In this document: one piece after another, positions 61,388-64,000 of the stretch | Numbering within the stretch: position 1 is the first letter of the stretch | How the letters are laid out: every line of letters starts with the position of its first letter | Assembly: GCF_014698505.1 (NCBI RefSeq) | Contig: NZ_JACJTD010000030.1 | Location: 1 to 64,000, forward strand | Origin: Nostoc foliaceum FACHB-393 | Lineage (GTDB): Bacteria; Cyanobacteriota; Cyanobacteriia; Cyanobacteriales; Nostocaceae | Direction of reading: 5' to 3' | DNA length: 64,000 nt | Notes under the pieces: model-generated | Told to the model about the DNA's origin: nothing | The model's database searches: none | Seen by the model: the letters and a program-made list of their open reading frames with translations, nothing else | Translations under genes and position numbers: made by a program

Positions 61388-61774
61388 TTATTGATCGCGC
61401 TGCAATCGTTTTAACTCATCTTGCAGGTTTAGCACTTCTTGGCGTAATTTATCCACGTTCTCATCAGCTGATCCCTCTTTCACCGTTGGTTCTTCATCTT
61501 CCTCTAAAATTTCAATGCGGCGAGGTTCAGAATGGGGTGTTTTCTCAGAGGTTTCACCAGATGCTTGGGGCTGTTGGGCTTGCTTCATCATATCTTCAAC
61601 GAAGCGGCGGGCTTCTTCAGTGTTCATTTCACCCTTTGCCACCATTTCATCTGCCAGTTTTTGGACTTGCGATCGCACTTCCGCTAATTTTCCCCCTGCT
61701 TTCTCACCCGCGTAAGAAGCTAATCCAACACCGAGGTAAAAAGCTTTTTGAACAATATCTCCAAAACCAGGCAT
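61388..61774 (-). CDS. phasin-like helical protein
   Basis: The 128-aa protein has an N-terminal amphipathic helical region (IVQKAFYLGVGLASYAGEKA, KLAEVRSQVQKLADEMVAKG) that resembles the PhaF/PhaI-type phasin or polyhydroxyalkanoate-granule regulators. An acidic disordered stretch and a C-terminal coiled coil (KLRQEVLNLQDELKRLQ) follow. Similar proteins are common in cyanobacteria without PHA synthesis, so a membrane- or granule-associated structural role is as likely. Function unproven. Confidence 0.65.
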   Translation of the reverse strand: MPGFGDIVQKAFYLGVGLASYAGEKAGGKLAEVRSQVQKLADEMVAKGEMNTEEARRFVEDMMKQAQQPQASGETSEKTPHSEPRRIEILEEDEEPTVKEGSADENVDKLRQEVLNLQDELKRLQRDQ

Positions 61775-61933
61775 TGTTGCTGAACGCTCCTAAAAATAGG
61801 GCGACCCGGAGACTACGCCTACCACAAGCCTCCCGTGTTGCTGCTACCTTCCGGTTCTGACAAGATTTGGGTGTTGCAGTCGCATAGATCCAGGTCTTCT
61901 AAAAGCATAGCATTAAAATTCAGTAAGTGTGTG

Positions 61934-62200
61934 TTATTCCATAACAATTCGCCATTCATAAAGCTGATAGTTGACGCAGCCGTTTTGCACCAATGGGTCA
62001 TCAGCTACAATTGCTTCTGCTTCAGCCTTTGAGGCAGCCTCAAACAGCAGCATTCCGCCTCTTTGTTCCGCCCAATAGCCTGTTCGTGCTTTGTGTCCTT
62101 TAGCAATCAAGTCCTGAATGTAGGCTTTGTGGGCAGGTACATATTGGTCAAAGGTCGGTTTATCGACTTTGCCTTCTTCAATCTTTACAAACCACGGCAT
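61934..62200 (-). CDS. YCII-related domain protein
   Basis: The protein of about 88 aa fits the YciI family, a ferredoxin-like alpha/beta fold: PWFVKIEEGKVDKPTFDQYVPAHKAYIQDL with the conserved His, and EAIVADDPLVQNGCVNYQLYEW. The His-Asp pair suggests a small enzyme, but none has a firm function. I use the ATG at 62200; the longer frame from 62230 adds ten residues that do not fit the family. Confidence 0.82.
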   Translation of the reverse strand: MPWFVKIEEGKVDKPTFDQYVPAHKAYIQDLIAKGHKARTGYWAEQRGGMLLFEAASKAEAEAIVADDPLVQNGCVNYQLYEWRIVME

Positions 62201-62395
62201 TTGCTTCTTAACTCCAGTGACAACAGACAATTGCTATTTTTGAGTAGCATTTAAGTAGCAATATACACGAGCCACAGCGATTTACTGAAGATTTAACTAA
62301 AACAGCAGAAGCGATACATCTGTGACTGTTAGACCTCTAGATGCGATCGCAGTTCAGAAGTTAGGATTCAAAATAAAAATAATTAATATAGATAG

Positions 62396-62944
62396 ATGAG
62401 CCGTTTTTTTGTCGCCCTTTTACCACCGCAAGATATTCAAGATTACGCCAACCAGATTAAGCAGTACTTTGCTGATCGCTATGCTAGTAGCGGGGCGCTA
62501 AAGTCTCCGCCTCATATTACCCTGCAACCGCCCTTTGAATGGGCAGATGCTAACTTGCCACAGCTAGAAGCATCCTTGAAGGAGTTTGCTAGTGGACAAC
62601 TGCCAGTAGCAATTACACTCAAGGGGTTTGATGCCTTTGCGCCTCGTGTCATATACATTAATGTAGACAGAAGTCAAGAACTTTTGACTTTGCAAGCTGA
62701 TTTAATGGTTCATACAGAAAGCAACTTGGGAATTGTTGACAAGGTTTCTAAAACCCGCCCTTTTGCGCCCCACATGACGGTTGCTTTTCGGGATTTATCA
62801 AAGCAGAACTTTAGAACTGCTTGGCCAGAATTTGAAAAGCGTCAGTTGCATTTTGAGTTTACTGCCGACAAATTAACGCTACTACTTCACGACGGTAAGC
62901 GCTGGAATATTAAATCGGAGTTTGGTTTGTTTGCTTCTTATTGA
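62396..62944 (+). CDS. 2H phosphoesterase (2'-5' RNA ligase family)
   Basis: The 182-aa protein has both H-x-T/S-x motifs: PPHITLQP near residues 40-47 and APHMTVAF near 123-130. It resembles LigT/ThpR-type cyclic phosphodiesterases, which open 2',3'-cyclic phosphates or act on 2'-5' linkages. The substrate here is unknown. It is a stand-alone gene starting at the ATG at 62396. Confidence 0.88.
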   Translation: MSRFFVALLPPQDIQDYANQIKQYFADRYASSGALKSPPHITLQPPFEWADANLPQLEASLKEFASGQLPVAITLKGFDAFAPRVIYINVDRSQELLTLQADLMVHTESNLGIVDKVSKTRPFAPHMTVAFRDLSKQNFRTAWPEFEKRQLHFEFTADKLTLLLHDGKRWNIKSEFGLFASY

Positions 62945-63040
62945 GATGAGTTGAGAGACAGTTTGTGGCAAAATGCGATCGCAGTTCCTTTTTGCATGAC
63001 TAATTTTCTTTGATACTGCTTATCATTTAGGGCTTAACTC

Positions 63041-63238
63041 TCAGTGAGTTTTAACCGCAACAGGAAGCATTATTGTAAACTCTGTTCCTTGTCCTACAAC
63101 AGAATCTACCTTGAGCGTTCCCCTATGTCGCTCAACAAATTGTTCTGCGAGCGATCGCTCCAACTGTTGAGCATATCTCTGCGCCTTCTAATAGAGGCGG
63201 GCATTTTCCAGGATGATCACAGGTCGCATAGATGCACC
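63041..63238 (-). pseudogene. internally deleted GAF-histidine kinase remnant
   Basis: On the minus strand one frame reads ENARLY, TAG (63188-63190), KAQRYAQQLERSLAEQ and then FVERHRGTLKVDSVVGQGTE, ending in FTIMLPVAVKTH and TGA at 63041. The first part is the end of a GAF domain and its coiled coil; the second is the last helix and strands of a HATPase domain. The HisKA and most of the HATPase are missing between them. It is a dead gene with a deletion and an in-frame stop. Confidence 0.75.
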
Positions 63239-63784
63239 CTTGCTAGATGCTAGAGCAGTCAAAATTTGCCTACTGCGTATCTGGATCTAAGCCAGTGCGA
63301 TCGCTTAAATTTCAAATCAAGAGGCGGCAACCCTCATTATGCGTTCCCAGAGACAATCTCTAAAAGCTTTTTATAGACTGGCTTGGATCTTAAATTGACA
63401 CCAATGACAACCGTGTGTCCCTAACGCATAGTATCATCATCAATAGTTGAGAATAAGCGATCGCGATCGCCTACCAAGACTTAAAACCATCTTTCTTTTT
63501 ACCAGTCTATAGTCACCTACGTCTAATACTATTTCACCTTAATAATGATACAAATACGCTGGTAAGGGCATGGCAATGCCATGCCCCTACGAGAAATCTA
63601 TATGTATCAGGATTTTTGTGAATTGGTATAACCTCTCAAAGAGTTGCACCTTGGTGTCACACATTGCTTAACTTTTGGAGTGCCTTGCAAACAAGACATG
63701 TTAGATTTATTTATTTCTACTTACTTAATTTTTGTAAAACAAGATACATTAAATGGTAGTTTAGTCGCAAAGGAATCAAAAAGT
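63239..63784. other. intergenic region before the last gene
   Basis: 546 bp. Contains GCGATCGCGATCGCC (overlapping HIP1) near 63459 and a GGGCATGGCA palindrome (63562-63590). The last 100 bp should hold the promoter of the next gene. No other feature seen. Confidence 0.5.
63562..63590. repeat. GGGCATGGCA dispersed palindrome
   Basis: GTAAGGGCATGGCA and TGCCATGCCCCTAC pair over a one-base centre, with one mismatch-like wobble. This is a common cyanobacterial dispersed repeat. Confidence 0.75.
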
Positions 63785-64000
63785 ATGGCCGTTAGTAGTC
63801 CTGAAGTCATCCGTCATATATTGATTGGGCTGGGATATTTAGCTCCTGAGATTGATCCTAAGCCGGATCTGACTAAATTTGCTCCCTGGAAGCGGAATAA
63901 CAACTCCTTGACAGATGATCCTACTGAAGAAGCGATTAAAAAGTTTCAGAAACAGTATTCACAAAAACTTGTGGTAAATGGCAACGCTGATGCCGAGACT
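63785..64000 (+). CDS. peptidoglycan-binding-type domain protein, 5' part
   Basis: The frame is open from ATG 63785 to the window edge (72 codons). It has an N-terminal helix (PEVIRHILIGLGYL), an insert with several Pro, and TEEAIKKFQKQY followed by NGNADAET, which fits a peptidoglycan-binding or prodomain-like helical unit. It recalls the N-terminal part of the protein at 8122-9030, which also has IQILLIGLGLL and LKKFQEL. No signal peptide. The rest lies outside the window. Confidence 0.6.
   Translation, partial: MAVSSPEVIRHILIGLGYLAPEIDPKPDLTKFAPWKRNNNSLTDDPTEEAIKKFQKQYSQKLVVNGNADAET

Noticed and set aside
61381..61860. 159-codon plus-strand frame
   Set aside because: It is antisense to the phasin-like gene, whose codon pattern and protein are more plausible.
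63044..63253. 69-codon plus-strand frame
   Set aside because: It is antisense to a clear histidine-kinase remnant on the minus strand.
1..64000. tRNA, rRNA, tmRNA or RNase P RNA genes
   Set aside because: I read for cloverleaf arms and conserved rRNA segments and saw none, but a covariance search was not possible.

Overview
The window is chromosomal DNA from a filamentous, probably heterocyst-forming cyanobacterium close to Nostoc/Anabaena. The HIP1 octamer GCGATCGC occurs throughout, heptanucleotide tandem repeats (STRR type) and small palindromic dispersed repeats fill many gaps, and the gene content is cyanobacterial: psbQ, hemJ, ccdA/ccs1, a GAF-GAF-PAS adenylyl cyclase, a PATAN response regulator, the treZ-treY-treH order, and a separate C-terminal half of dnaE that begins with a DnaE split-intein C-fragment.

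Left part (1-21.2 kb): an NLR/TIR-rich island around a short housekeeping block. On the minus strand at 1-4220 lie a caspase-NB-ARC-TPR protein (apparently frameshifted), a serine alpha/beta hydrolase and a 142-aa unknown. Next come psbQ, a ThiO-like FAD oxidase, an alpha/beta-hydrolase-fold protein without the usual nucleophile, and hemJ (4582-7997, plus strand). A peptidoglycan-binding-domain protein follows on the minus strand, then an 1184-aa LRR-Roc-COR-TIR protein. After a hierarchical 21-bp/84-bp repeat array there is one same-strand run: pncB, nadD, nrtR, nadE, a TIR-coiled-coil gene and a TIR-DnaJ-C-terminal-domain-TPR gene. Thus two predicted TIR effectors, a class that often hydrolyses NAD+, lie directly downstream of the NAD+ synthesis genes. 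A GT-N7-AC palindrome that fits NrtR sits just before pncB. This is the best candidate in the window for an undescribed system.

Middle (21.5-47.7 kb): a 50-aa small protein; the trehalose cluster treZ-treY-treH, with a second 21-bp repeat array in the treZ/treY gap; a DCC-family protein, an aldo/keto reductase, a Dps ferritin, a pirin, a membrane histidine kinase, a methyltransferase and a LysR regulator carrying an in-frame dispersed repeat; a pentapeptide-repeat pair, an exported unknown and a PD-(D/E)XK-like nuclease; split-intein dnaE-C; an SGNH hydrolase; a PATAN response regulator beside a decayed receiver gene; then about 2.5 kb of sparse DNA around two small membrane-protein genes.

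Right part (47.8-64 kb): an adenylyl cyclase and a 2364-aa hybrid Ser/Thr-His kinase, both signalling proteins; the ccdA-ccs1 cytochrome c maturation pair; queF and several small conserved genes; a 2H phosphoesterase; an internally deleted histidine-kinase remnant; and the start of another peptidoglycan-binding-type protein cut by the window edge. No rRNA, tRNA, CRISPR array or intact insertion sequence was recognised.
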